A stretch of DNA of 64,000 nucleotides. Origin: Karstenula rhodostoma CBS 690.94. Taxonomy: Eukaryota > Ascomycota > Dothideomycetes > Pleosporales > Didymosphaeriaceae. Both the position numbers and the translations under genes were made by a program. The notes under the pieces were generated by a model. That model worked only from the letters and a program-made list of their open reading frames with translations. It was not told the origin of the DNA and searched no databases. Numbering within the stretch: the stretch's first letter is position 1; each line of letters starts with the position of its first letter. Shown here piece after piece: positions 1 to 9,564 of this stretch. The stretch spans positions 1,721,122-1,785,121 of the forward strand of contig MU001492.1 of NCBI GenBank assembly GCA_010093485.1, in the 5' to 3' direction.

Positions 1-141
1 GGTCCCTCTGGTGGGAAGATGTAATGGTTGACTGCGCGGAGGCGAAGGGAAGGATGTGTCATCTGTTTGAATGTCCTATTCCCTTTTCACTGTCATTATA
101 GCTGAGCCGGTAATGTCGCCATGTATTCTAGTCAAACCAAA

Positions 142-1112
142 CTAAAACTCTGCTTGTACGCAAGTTTCAGGATCATCGATTGCGCAGAGGCCCAGCTCGA
201 CTCCCTTTCCCCATACGTCGGGGACAGTTGCAACTCTCTCCTTGGCCCACTCTTGCACTTTACCAAAGTCTCTACATTGATGTATGACACCTGTCCTCCC
301 CGTCGACTTGCCAGTCTTCTCGCTGTACTGATATACGATAGGCGTAACATCGCTCTCGCACATCGCCGACTGCCTCAACATCTCGATGCAGTGGTCTGCA
401 TGTACGATATCCATGAATGACGCCCCACGGTCACGAAGCGCAGCCGTTATGTTGCCGTTGTACATTGTGTAAGGGTTGCTTGTGATGTTGAATTGTGGCT
501 CGTGGAAGTACCATATCGTTTGGCGCAGACGATCTAGGCAATGTAGATTATGAAATACATTCAGTAGCAGAACGTATTCGGATATTTCAGGATCGAGCCA
601 AGGAGTGGCGGAAGCGGTTTTATTGGGTAGGAGACGAGCTTCGGAGGCAGTTATAGCTGTGGGTGAATCTGTGGGCCATCATCAGTTCTCGAGGGTTTAG
701 TAAACGGAGACTGAATTTAGCATACTGTTATAGAGAGCCCGCCAGAGCTTGTTGTTCTTCTCATCTGGAGCACCTTGATATTCGGAATAGCCCGTTCCTT
801 CAACAGAGCTACCGAAAGTAACGATCTTATCGTTTAAAATGCTGTTGGCGGGAGCTAAGCAGAGGTTAATAAAGCCGAGAGTGTGAATCCAGTAAGTAGG
901 ATCTTACAGTATAGTCTGGTAGGTTTCCACGAACTAACTTTTAGCAAGAGACCAATATTCATCATGCAAGACACCGTTAAAAGGCAAAACAGTATGTAAT
1001 GCTTTTTGCCCTTGCTCTGGTTGCGTTGCAGAGCATCTTCCAGAAGGCCTCGCTTCTCTATGTCCGGACTGTTCATCTCAGATGATGATCTATCTTGATA
1101 AGATGTCGCCAT
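142..1112 (-). CDS. UstYa/DUF3328-type oxidase, probable RiPP-modifying enzyme
   Basis: Three exons (1112-908, 854-726, 656-142) join in frame into 282 residues with introns of 53 and 69 bases. The N-terminus is cytosolic-looking, followed by one membrane segment at about residues 38-57. The luminal part carries the family signature: HNLHC at 147-151 and HADHC at 197-201, each followed by L/M-R-Q, then a late CRDF...EW segment. In ustiloxin, phomopsin and related clusters, UstYa homologues oxidise and macrocyclise the core peptide in the secretory pathway; that role is inferred here from family and neighbours. It lies 1 kb from a second HxxHC protein and 2.5 kb from a repeated Kex2-type precursor. 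The length is usual for the family and I see no break. The start is the first ATG ahead of the membrane segment. Confidence 0.88.
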
Positions 1113-2128
1113 CGTATCTAATTCGCTGCCGTGTGGTTCAGGGAATCGAGAGAGGACGTGTGTCGGTCACCCTCAGGAAGGGAAAGGTAGAAGGTTGGTT
1201 ACAATTTCGATGAGATGCACTAGAAGAAACCTAGGCTCCATTGGTCATGTTCTGTGGATTCCGGCTTTGGATCGATATCCTTGAGCGACTGTGTGCCACT
1301 CATCGGTCATCTGGACCCATGATGTCTGCTCAGGCATGGAGGAAACCTAGGATCTTGTCAAAAGCCTGGCGTCGGTGTTGGGCTGCTCCGCTACCGAAAC
1401 CTTTCCGTGCGTAAGAAGTGACTCGCGAGCCGCCACTAGGGCAGCACTAGTACCGAACAGGATAAAGGTCAACGTAATACATGTGTAGAGCGCCGTAGAG
1501 TAACCGCCTGCCTCATTCAGAACACCATCGTAATGTGTTCGGCATCGTATTTGCAACTGCTCTGCCCTCGCTTTCCCAATGCAAAGCTCCAATCTCCTGT
1601 AAGCAGACAACAATGCGATCCCTTATCGAAGCACTAAGTTGAGAAGAGAGCTCCAGGACAAAGCGTTTGCAAGCGATGCATACAAAATCAAAATATGCTA
1701 CCATTTGGTATACGATAGGAAGCATACAGCCTGTTCCATGGGTGTTGTCGTGCTTTCAAGCTTTGCCAATGGCCTGCCATGTTGGGCCTGCTCACTGCCG
1801 CTGACTTGATAGGGAACTATTGCCAAATCAACATGGGGCTAGACATAAGGATTTGGTATCCACATTATGGGACCAATATGCTACTCGACCTACTTTGTCA
1901 CTATTTTCGGCACTCGCCTTGGTACCCAGTCATGTTGAGGCCGTAGCATTTCCGGAACATAAGCACATGCCGGGATTAGCGAGCAAATAGCGTTTGCTTC
2001 TCGCGATAGCTATATTACGTTTTGGTCTTACCAAATCGTTTAATTCTCGTCGAAAGGGAGCTGCTTCCGCTGAATTGTTCTGAATTCCTTCGATCTCTGG
2101 ACACACTTCTCTGGTACAATTGTGCAAC
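1113..2128. other. Intergenic region with two unassigned minus-strand ORF pieces
   Basis: No gene is recognised. Two overlapping minus-strand open stretches (1513-1725 and 1347-1613) lie in different frames. The second encodes a hydrophobic segment (TALYTCITLTFILFGTSAAL) near its C-terminus. They could be two exons of a small membrane protein or a decayed gene, but I could not find a convincing splice pair joining them. The rest probably contains the divergent promoters of the flanking UstYa gene (reading left) and the HxxHC protein (reading right). Confidence 0.35.
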
Positions 2129-2773
2129 ATGGCGCACGGCGCATATGCATACTCTCCCCTCGATTCGCCACATAATGCGGGAACAGAAACCGAACCTACT
2201 TCTCAGCCTTCGAGACCCTATTATCTCCGATACTGGCGAATAGCAACATGCGCAATGTTGCTCTCTTCTCTCGCAGTCGGGGGACTTTTTGCAACACTAT
2301 CACGAACACAAACAACTTTCAATTGCGGGACATCGATCGAAGAAGCACGCGCCCTTGGCTGCCAATTTGATGTAATGTCTTTTACCTGGTCTCATCCGAG
2401 CTGCTTCGATAGACCCCTCATGGACGACTTTCTCGCTCTCAAAAACTGGACATGGTGGTTGCGGAATTCAACTTCGCCCGACTCCAGCGGCGACACGCCT
2501 CTTTCCATTGAAGACATTACGACAGGCCAGTATACGGAGCTCCACGTCACGTGGGACTACCACCTCCATCATTGCACATACATGTGGAGAAAAATGCATC
2601 GAGCGATTCTGAACAACAAGCCTTTAGATGGGTACATTGGCAACTGGGCACATACGACGCACTGTGAGAGCATGTTGCTAGATCGGTCTAGGGCTATGGA
2701 CAGCCGGACAACGATCATCAGAAGGAAATTTCCTGACTGCCCTGGACGAGGGGGCAATACATTCATAGGATGA
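2129..2773 (+). CDS. Small single-pass membrane protein with two HxxHC motifs (UstYa-like, no DUF3328 core)
   Basis: Uninterrupted 214-residue frame beginning at the ATG at 2129. A proline-rich N-terminus leads into a membrane segment at about residues 40-60 (ATCAMLLSSLAVGGLFATL). The external part starts with CGTSIEEARALGCQFD, a signature I recognise from a widespread, poorly characterised Pezizomycotina family. It then shows a WDYHLHHC...MWRKMHRA block and a GYIGNWAHTTHC block, so HLHHC and HTTHC resemble the paired HxxHC sites of UstYa although the rest differs. Such proteins are frequent near secondary-metabolite genes. Because it sits between a UstYa gene and a RiPP precursor, I infer a modifying role, but no function is established by the sequence alone. 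Confidence 0.78.
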   Translation: MAHGAYAYSPLDSPHNAGTETEPTSQPSRPYYLRYWRIATCAMLLSSLAVGGLFATLSRTQTTFNCGTSIEEARALGCQFDVMSFTWSHPSCFDRPLMDDFLALKNWTWWLRNSTSPDSSGDTPLSIEDITTGQYTELHVTWDYHLHHCTYMWRKMHRAILNNKPLDGYIGNWAHTTHCESMLLDRSRAMDSRTTIIRRKFPDCPGRGGNTFIG

Positions 2774-3641
2774 ATTGGGTGCATGCCGACCACTACAAGG
2801 GTCGAGCCCGCCATTCAGGAGAGTTTTGGGTAGCATCCTTGCGAATATCTCTTAGAACCCTGTTTACACTGAAATGTGCCGTGCCGGGTCCAATACGTGA
2901 TATAATTGGCCTGTGGGATACTTTAGGCTGATCTTTTTGCGTCATCCAAAACAATTCGTAGTCCTGAACGCGTGTACCATATCCTGCAGGATTTGAATGT
3001 GCCATCGGACCTAAAAGTGTCGCATGCATGCCAAGCACACACTAAGGTATCTGAGCACACGAAGATTCATCAGCAGAATCCACTTAAGCGATGACTCTCG
3101 AACCGATATCGTACGCTAGAAGTTTTACACTCTACGCACATAGAGCTAAGGGTACCACCTATGCCGTAGGTCCCCACTGTCGGCTTAATCGACACAAGCC
3201 TTACGGCCGGAACGCCAAGCCGACTGCCTTTCGATCTTGTGCCTTCCTGTTGCAGGATAAGTGCGGTATTGTGGCTTCTGTTTCTATCTTGGCCTTATCA
3301 TATACACAGGTGCCATGTACGTTCACGACCCTGCATGAGCTGATGTACGTTCCCGAAGAAGATAATGCTTCGTAGCTTCTACCAAGTGATCCCTGAATCA
3401 ACATAATTAGTTCTGCTCTGAGTTGACTTAGTTTGAAGGACGATACGCGCTTGCATGTTGGTAGTTCCCGATATCATGTAATCGATCCCAGTACCCTCGG
3501 TTCAAAGTCCCGCCTCGTAGGCCATCCCCAGGTATAAAGTTCCGAGAGGACACCCCTCAATAGTCCATCGGTCAACTCAGTTCAGCTGCTCCTACAATCA
3601 ATTTTTTTACCCTCTTCATTGCAGTGCCGCTATCAATCATC
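2774..3641. promoter_or_regulatory. 868-bp intergenic region, promoter of the RiPP precursor
   Basis: No convincing gene. A minus-strand open stretch at 2793-3038 is probably chance. Towards the right end, TATAAA at 3533-3538 lies 104 bp ahead of the precursor ATG, followed by a pyrimidine-rich stretch (TTTTTTTACCCTCTTC) just before the start, both typical of a fungal core promoter and leader. The GGTTCAAAGTCC at about 3499-3510 resembles a tRNA B box, but no tRNA can be folded around it. Confidence 0.45.
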
Positions 3642-4097
3642 ATGAAGCTCTCAACGATGACCCTGTGTGCCTTTACTGCATCGGCCAGCGCTTTGGCTGT
3701 GCCCAAGGAGTCAACCGCAGAGGTGGACGTCCAAGCATTCCCTACCTGGATAAAACGTGCCCAATTACCAAAAGCCGAAGTCGACGCAAAGGCTTTCCCT
3801 GATTGGATCAAGAAGCGCGAGGGAGCCGATGCGGAGGTGGATGCGGCAGCTTTCCCTGGTTGGATCAAGAAGCGCGAGGGAGCCGATGCGGAGGTGGATG
3901 CGGCAGCTTTCCCTGGTTGGATCAAGAAGCGCGAGGGAGCCGATGCAGAGGTGGATGCGGCAGCTTTCCCTGGTTGGATCAAGAAGCGCGAGGGAGCCGA
4001 TGCAGAGGTGGATGCGGCAGCCTTTCCGACCTGGATCAAGGAGCGTAAAGAAGAAGAAGCGAAAGTCGATGCCAAGGCCTTTCCCGATTGGATTTAG
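3642..4097 (+). CDS. Secreted repeat precursor, candidate dikaritin-type (Kex2-processed) RiPP precursor
   Basis: Intronless 151-residue protein. Residues 1-18 form a signal peptide (MKLSTMTLCAFTASASALA) and a short linker follows. Then come seven 19-residue repeats, each an acidic spacer (EGADAEVDAAA type) leading to FPxWI and a dibasic site. The x residue in order is T, D, G, G, G, T, D. Repeat 1 ends in KR, repeats 2-5 in KKR, repeat 6 in KERK without a clean dibasic pair, and the last ends at the stop after I. Signal peptide, repeats, acidic spacers and KR sites directly after a short hydrophobic/aromatic core are the architecture of ustiloxin-class precursors cut by the Kex2 protease in the Golgi. 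The core is probably FPGWI or a slightly longer form. UstYa-type genes are immediately upstream. Start chosen at the ATG that gives a standard signal peptide. Confidence 0.88.
   Translation: MKLSTMTLCAFTASASALAVPKESTAEVDVQAFPTWIKRAQLPKAEVDAKAFPDWIKKREGADAEVDAAAFPGWIKKREGADAEVDAAAFPGWIKKREGADAEVDAAAFPGWIKKREGADAEVDAAAFPTWIKERKEEEAKVDAKAFPDWI
3717..4094 (+). repeat. 57-bp tandem coding repeat, 7 units
   Basis: Seven in-frame units of 57 bp encode the 19-residue precursor repeat; the last is cut to 12 residues by the stop. Units 3-5 are almost identical at DNA level, differing mainly at gcGgaggtgg/gcAgaggtgg, while the outer units 1, 2, 6 and 7 are more diverged. This suggests recent expansion or homogenisation of the centre. 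Several other frames stay open through the array only because of the repeat. Confidence 0.93.
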
Positions 4098-4245
4098 AGA
4101 GTAGTTGAGGTGTGACATTTGTCAATGCAATAGTACAATATGACACCTTCCTTCAGTAAACGAATTTTAACATACACACACAAGTAATGCTTCTTAGAAG
4201 ATTTAATTATCGATTGTAAAACTTCTGTCCCATCTCCCCATGGTA

Positions 4246-4454
4246 CCAGGACATTAATCTGTCTACTTGAGACCTGTGAATCCCCTTTCTACCCCTCTCT
4301 ATTAGTTAAATTATTATAGTACGCTTATTTTAACATTTTGGGACCATGTTTAAAGCTTAAAATGCGCTATTTTACGGCGTTTAACGAATACTACCTAATA
4401 GAAAGGGGTAGAAATAAGGTCGATAGGTTATAAATAGATATATTAATATCCTGG
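4246..4454. mobile_element. MITE-like inverted-repeat element with TA target site
   Basis: Two arms of about 70-75 bp are inverted copies. The left arm begins CCAGGACATTAATCTGTCTA, and the complement of the right arm reads CCAGGATATTAATATATCTA. Both contain CTTTCTACCCCT(C/T)TCTATTAG further in. Many differences are C/T or G/A. TA dinucleotides flank both ends (4244-4245 and 4455-4456), as for Tc1/mariner-type insertions. The interior is AT-rich and has no coding capacity. It lies 148 bp downstream of the RiPP precursor stop. Confidence 0.7.
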
Positions 4455-4715
4455 TACTATATATATACTGTAGATAATCACTATGAGGTAGGGTAGTTCA
4501 ATGAAGTAGGGGGGACAAGAAGGTGTTGTGCTTTGCCAATGCGCAAAGGGACCAAAAAAGTGGCGAAGGCGCGCCCTTTTGAGTGACAAAATTTTATAAG
4601 GCACCGATATAGATATGTTTGTGAACGTGTGAAGACAAGCAGTAAGCTGTGGATGCAATATCTATCCTTCAAGAACCAAAAGTCTATCTGTGCGTGTAAA
4701 GACCAGAGATAACAC

Positions 4716-5530
4716 TCACAGAGTTTGCCCATTCCAACTGATCGGTACATCAGAAAATCCTCTACCCGAAATCTTGCGACCACTGATGGCGACATCCTTC
4801 CAGCCTAACGGCCCGCACGTGATGGTTCCTTTGAATTTCCGACAGTCAGTCCCAGAGAAAACCACATAGCCCATATCGCTTGTCACCACCTCAGATCCCT
4901 CAGTCACACCATTCCAGCGGATCCAGAACTTGGGCTGTCGGAAGCTGTTCTTTTCGAAGTTTCGGAACCGTTCCGGCTCTTCTTCGAAATCTGGATCAAC
5001 CATGGGTTCCTCAGCGTCGCTCGTAGCACCTTCATCGCTGCCATGTTCATCTTTCTCCTCACCCTCTTCAATATCCTCATCCTCCTCGTCCTCCTCGTCC
5101 GAATCGACTTCCATCCTTTGCACCGTCCTGCTCAGGCTCGCTCTGCTTCCAGATAGAACCACTGCCGCGTCGAGCGCACGCGGGAAACAAATTTCACCAA
5201 GAACGCCCTCTCCATTTGAACTCAAGCGGTACAACTCCAACGTAATGTCTTTTTCGTCATCGTTGTTATCGTCTCTGGTTTTCCAGGCTGCGCACTTGCA
5301 CACATAGCTGCCGAACGTTTTGTACACATCGAAAGGTCGATTTCCTCGCGAAGATTTGTTCTGGACACGGTTGTGCATGTGACGGGAACCAAAAGCGGCA
5401 GCTTGCCAGTCGTCATCCATGTTGTATTTTTGGATGACTCAAAAGCCCGTGTGAAAGTTGTTGAAATGTCACAGGGCGCGCGCTCACCTTGTTGCTTAGT
5501 CTGTATGGAAGAAATGAACGGTGACGTCAT
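4716..5530 (-). CDS. Hypothetical acidic protein
   Basis: Two exons (5530-5488 and 5437-4716) separated by a 50-base intron give 254 residues. A short N-terminal exon leads to an N-terminal half with a Cys pair (YVCKCAAW) and a central acidic low-complexity tract (DSDEEDEEDEDIEEGEEKDE). The C-terminal half is rich in Trp and Gly and ends FSDVPISWNGQTL. There is no signal peptide or membrane segment. I do not recognise a domain. The acidic tract suggests a nuclear or chaperone-like protein, which is only a guess. It sits between the RiPP precursor and the flavin oxidase, with no evidence that it belongs to either system. Confidence 0.7.
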
Positions 5531-5871
5531 GATCTTTGTTCCTGAATCACTGTGCCTCGATTTGTAGTCGCACCTACTTCTCTCTTCTCATTGCGATACA
5601 AATATTCCATATCTGAGTTATACAGCGCTAAAAGCTTACTTCTGACGAGCGAATAGTTTACGGCATCACAGAAAGCACTCCATTGTACTGTCCCAGGCCC
5701 TTGAAAAGATTTCGCCTAGTTCATAAAGAACCCTAGAGCATCCTTCCATGTACACAGTGTGAGGGCATTCAAACTAGTTAGAAAGCTCATTTGGTGCGTG
5801 TGCAAATATTGGGTTAAGATTCATAAGTCATTGCTCGTCTCTATTTATCCAAGGTATCCACATGCTATCCT

Positions 5872-7914
5872 CTACAAACTGATCCAACGACCCATCCATT
5901 CCTCCACGATCTGCTTAGCCTCATCGACAAGACCCATGTCAAGTAGAAGCTGCGTCGTTCCACGGACCGCCGAGTCAAGAGCCGAGTAAATCCAGGCGTG
6001 CGTGTAGCTTGTGTGCTCGCCAATGAAGATAGTGTTGGCCTCAGTCTTGTAGTAAGCCGGCAGGTAAAGATCTTGCTGACCAAGAAGAGGATCAGCCCAA
6101 GCTCCAGCCTGATGCTCATCGGTCTCCCAGCATTGTCGGTCGAACGCGCCGGTGAACTGCTCGGCAGCGACGTCGCCGTGTACTTCGACCATCGCTCTCT
6201 GCACCCGTGCGACGTGGTCCTCGGTGCTCAATGCGGCCAGCGAGCGTGCTGCAGTTCCACTGCTGTACGAAGCAAGGATGACACCGGGCCTGGTAGAGTT
6301 GATCTGGTATGAGGGGTAGCAGACAGAGCCGATGCCATAGATGTCGACGGCGCCGCAGCCGCCGATAATAGGCTCATCCAAATGCTCCCAGAAACGGGTT
6401 TTGTATCTGAGAGAAACCTTGCAGGATTGCTCATAGTTCATCGTTTGGATGGCGCGAGTCAACAGAGAGGAGTACTTCGGGAGGGACCATGTCCTAACCT
6501 TGGAGAACGGTACCGCAACAACTGCATAGTCGTAATCCTCGGTCTCAGGCTCCATCGCGAACTGGTTTTGACGCCAAGAGAGGGTAACCTTGCCAGTGTC
6601 GTTGCTGTACAGGATGCCATCAATCTTGCGACCAAGCGTAAGCTTATCCTGGACGTGAGGGTAGAAAGCACGAGGAAGCGACTCCAAGCCTTTGTCAATT
6701 GTGCGCCAGGTGGTAGCTCCGAAGTATACGGAATCATATAAATCCCACATGGGGTCGCTGCCCGAACCAACAACGTAATCGACCATATCCTGGGTCATGT
6801 TCAGGTGATACCTCAGGTAGGCAGCTTCGGACCAGTGGAAAAGGCCCCTCTCGATCGCCTCCTTATGAGCCTTGTAGATGTTCTGAGATGCGTTTCTCAA
6901 GCGCTCCGGAGTCTCGTCGTAGAAAGCGGATAGTGCGTCTTCCGCTTTCGTGACGACTTCCTCATCATAGTCATCTGGCTTGGAAGCGGGCAGTACCAAG
7001 CTGGAGTTGGCCTTGACCTGGGCTGCGCTAGGAATGCGACCATTCGGCAACCGGTATCCATTCGAGTTGGCGGGGACGTTCGGGCTGGCTTGAATCCATG
7101 GAATGAAGTTGACTGCCAGTGATGAATCGTTGCCGTTCAACTTGTTCAGCGTATCGGCAAGTTGGAACACCATCTTGTGATCATTGATGTCGAGCGTCTC
7201 GTTGGTGTCAGTGTACTTTGTGCTGACAGGGAATCTCATGGGACCCATCTCCTGGTATTGGTATTGATCAGGTGTGGTTCCAGCAAGGTACTTGGTCCTT
7301 ATACGACCTCCAATGCGCTGTGAGCTCTCGGTGATGTGCCAGTCGTTGATTCCGACAGATGCTAGTAGATGGCTTGTCAACAATCCAGACATGCCTCCGC
7401 CAATGATGGCGATCTTCTTGCTCTTTTCAACCGCAACGAACGAGTTGTTGTTCGATTTGTTCTGCAGGTAGGCGACGCCGTCGAACCATGGGCCACTCCA
7501 GTCCGAGATCTTGGACATGTCTTCTCGTTTCCGGAAGTTCCTGGTAATAGCGATGGGTGCTGAGCGACCAATGAGAGAAGATCCAGAATATGCGTGAAGG
7601 CAGCCTCCGTGTACAGCTTCATCTGGAACGAGCCAGACTAAACGTTCCGGGCGGGCATCGCGTCGGAAAAAGGTCGATCCAAGCTCGTGGTGTCGTTCAT
7701 GGCTGCCGGCCATGTCACATGCTCCGTAGACAACCTGGACGTCTCCCTCAAAGGAGTCATCGCCGTATCCAATATGGACATTTTGCACAGAGTCCGATGA
7801 AACCTGGAAAGGGCCTTTGAAGTGAATGATGTCTGAGCGACCGTTGATGGCGCCAGCAGCCACGCTGCCTGCCACAGAGAGCACAGCAGACGATGTATTG
7901 AGGATGCCCTTCAT
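5872..7914 (-). CDS. Secreted L-amino-acid-oxidase-like flavin amine oxidase
   Basis: Intronless, 680 residues. The ATG at 7914 gives a signal-peptide-like N-terminus (MKGILNTSSAVLSVAGSVAAG); the frame is open slightly further but only from a non-ATG codon. After an N-terminal domain of about 165 residues, the FAD-binding Rossmann motif IAIIGGGMSGL (about 167-177) is followed by the acidic end of the second strand and RIGGRIRT. EMGPMRFP is the typical active-site loop region. The C-terminus carries IFIGEHTSYTHAWIYSALDSAVRG, the second FAD-contact motif of fungal and snake-venom type L-amino-acid oxidases. Such enzymes oxidatively deaminate amino acids to imino acids, hydrogen peroxide and ammonia. 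The RidA-type gene 1.65 kb away could handle the imine product. Substrate is not predictable. Confidence 0.87.
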   Translation of the reverse strand: MKGILNTSSAVLSVAGSVAAGAINGRSDIIHFKGPFQVSSDSVQNVHIGYGDDSFEGDVQVVYGACDMAGSHERHHELGSTFFRRDARPERLVWLVPDEAVHGGCLHAYSGSSLIGRSAPIAITRNFRKREDMSKISDWSGPWFDGVAYLQNKSNNNSFVAVEKSKKIAIIGGGMSGLLTSHLLASVGINDWHITESSQRIGGRIRTKYLAGTTPDQYQYQEMGPMRFPVSTKYTDTNETLDINDHKMVFQLADTLNKLNGNDSSLAVNFIPWIQASPNVPANSNGYRLPNGRIPSAAQVKANSSLVLPASKPDDYDEEVVTKAEDALSAFYDETPERLRNASQNIYKAHKEAIERGLFHWSEAAYLRYHLNMTQDMVDYVVGSGSDPMWDLYDSVYFGATTWRTIDKGLESLPRAFYPHVQDKLTLGRKIDGILYSNDTGKVTLSWRQNQFAMEPETEDYDYAVVAVPFSKVRTWSLPKYSSLLTRAIQTMNYEQSCKVSLRYKTRFWEHLDEPIIGGCGAVDIYGIGSVCYPSYQINSTRPGVILASYSSGTAARSLAALSTEDHVARVQRAMVEVHGDVAAEQFTGAFDRQCWETDEHQAGAWADPLLGQQDLYLPAYYKTEANTIFIGEHTSYTHAWIYSALDSAVRGTTQLLLDMGLVDEAKQIVEEWMGRWISL

Positions 7915-9564
7915 CTTGGTTGCAGTCAAGATGATTAGGGTATGAAGAAGGAAGTCGACGTGATTTCAAACATCTAACGATCGTCGCACAGTCTCCCTTT
8001 GTACATCTTCAGAGCCGCCTACACACGGGTTCGCAAGAACATCGGTTAGAAATCCACGACGCCAATCTCACAAATGGTGGAGCTTTGCGGCAACTGCACG
8101 CCCTTCGATAGACACTATCGCTCTATTACCACATCTCTACGCCCGTGCTGACTTGGTATTGTCGCGATAAGACTGTAGAGTCTTGCCAAGGAGCTTTCAA
8201 TGAATCTATGGCACCAATAATGGGGTAGCGATTCGTAAACCTCCCGCTTTCAGGTGACTGGCCTTCTTCAATATGACTGACCTGCATAAGCGATGGCTGC
8301 TCATTGAGCAGTAGCGCGGAGGTGCATTGTGTGCTGCCATTTCGGCGAGTGGAGATCTGCACTCCGATGTGATTTTGTTATCATCTACTCCGATACAATG
8401 CCTGCCAAAGTGGAATCTTAGTAAGACGTTGCCTTTGTCATCAGCAAAACTAAATAGATAGTGACATATTCGATGAACTGCGTTTCTAGCGACAAGAGAA
8501 GCATTTGAACAGTGTAAGCCCTGGAGGACTGTGATGTTCATTGTTAGACTGCAGACCATGTCTAACCAGGGAATCAATCCAGCACTCTTCCTTTGTGTGC
8601 GCGCTGTTCCGACCGGTAGTCCGTAGAACATTCGAATGGTTCGCTTGCAGGCTAGCCTTCGCGTAAAGATCCCGCACAAACGGCCTTTCTGGGAACTAAA
8701 TCTCAGGCCGGTCTTCGCAACTAACAGCACTCGTGGCGAGGTGAAATCCGAGTCCCTCTCGCCGAGAATGGGTGGAACCACTATCTTGGACTAAGTCGGC
8801 ACATCGATTGATGCAGCTAATAGCACTTGTGGTAATCGAAGCGAGTCGCCTTTATACCGCAAGCGGTTAGACCAACTACAATCAACCGCGCTAACCCTTG
8901 CCAGATCCTTGTATGGCGCCGATGCCTTATCTCTTATGGTTTTCTGATTGTTGACTCAAACTACAAAGTAGTGTCCCGTAAAGCGATAGACAAATATGGA
9001 CATAGACTCCTTATCTCTATTCGAATGCCATGAACTCTTTATCTGTATTTACGTCAGGTCCCCCTCCCGCCTTACACATTATCAGACATTCGAAGCCCAG
9101 CATGCATACTCACCCGGCTAGATGGATCCGCATATTCACGGCTACCACGCGGCCGTCATGCCGTCGCAAATGAGAGTCGAGGACACACGCGCGTATCCCG
9201 CGCGTAGATTGAGAACCTCACTCGTCCCATCCGCGCGACCCCACGAGGTCGGTACAGCATGGGAGACCAAGATAACGATATCCGCCGGCGGGACGTTCCA
9301 CTGGCCATTGCCCTGGCCGTCGGGATAGCCAAGAAATGCCCAGAGGTTCGCGACGTCAACAACTGTACAATGGGGTCTTGAATATGCAGAGCGAACTCGG
9401 TTGCATTCGACGGGCGTAAGAGTTGGAAGCTTTGGTGAGCAGAGTAGCCTTGGAGCAGATTGAGAATTTGCTGCAATACACTATAAGACCGAGAAGGTCC
9501 CCGCCGTCCAAATGTACAGACACTTCTTTTAATCTATCATCGCCTGAATCCCGCTTCTATCAAA
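7915..9564. other. Long intergenic region between the flavin oxidase and RidA genes
   Basis: No gene is supported. The longest open frame (8206-8781, minus) has no recognisable domain and an improbable composition. The two flanking genes are transcribed outward from this region, so it contains both promoters. No clear repeat was seen. Confidence 0.5.

Noticed and set aside
2793..3038. Minus-strand 81-codon open frame between the HxxHC protein and the precursor
   Set aside because: No recognisable domain, no splice partner found, and it overlaps the probable promoter region of the precursor.
3482..3540. tRNA-like B box (GGTTCAAAGTCC)
   Set aside because: No matching A box, acceptor stem or anticodon arm can be formed.
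3572..4118. Several long open frames on both strands across the RiPP precursor
   Set aside because: They are by-products of the 57-bp repeat; only the frame starting at 3642 gives a signal peptide and dibasic-bounded repeats.
8206..8781. 191-codon minus-strand open frame
   Set aside because: No known domain and improbable composition; it lies in the spacer between two divergent genes.
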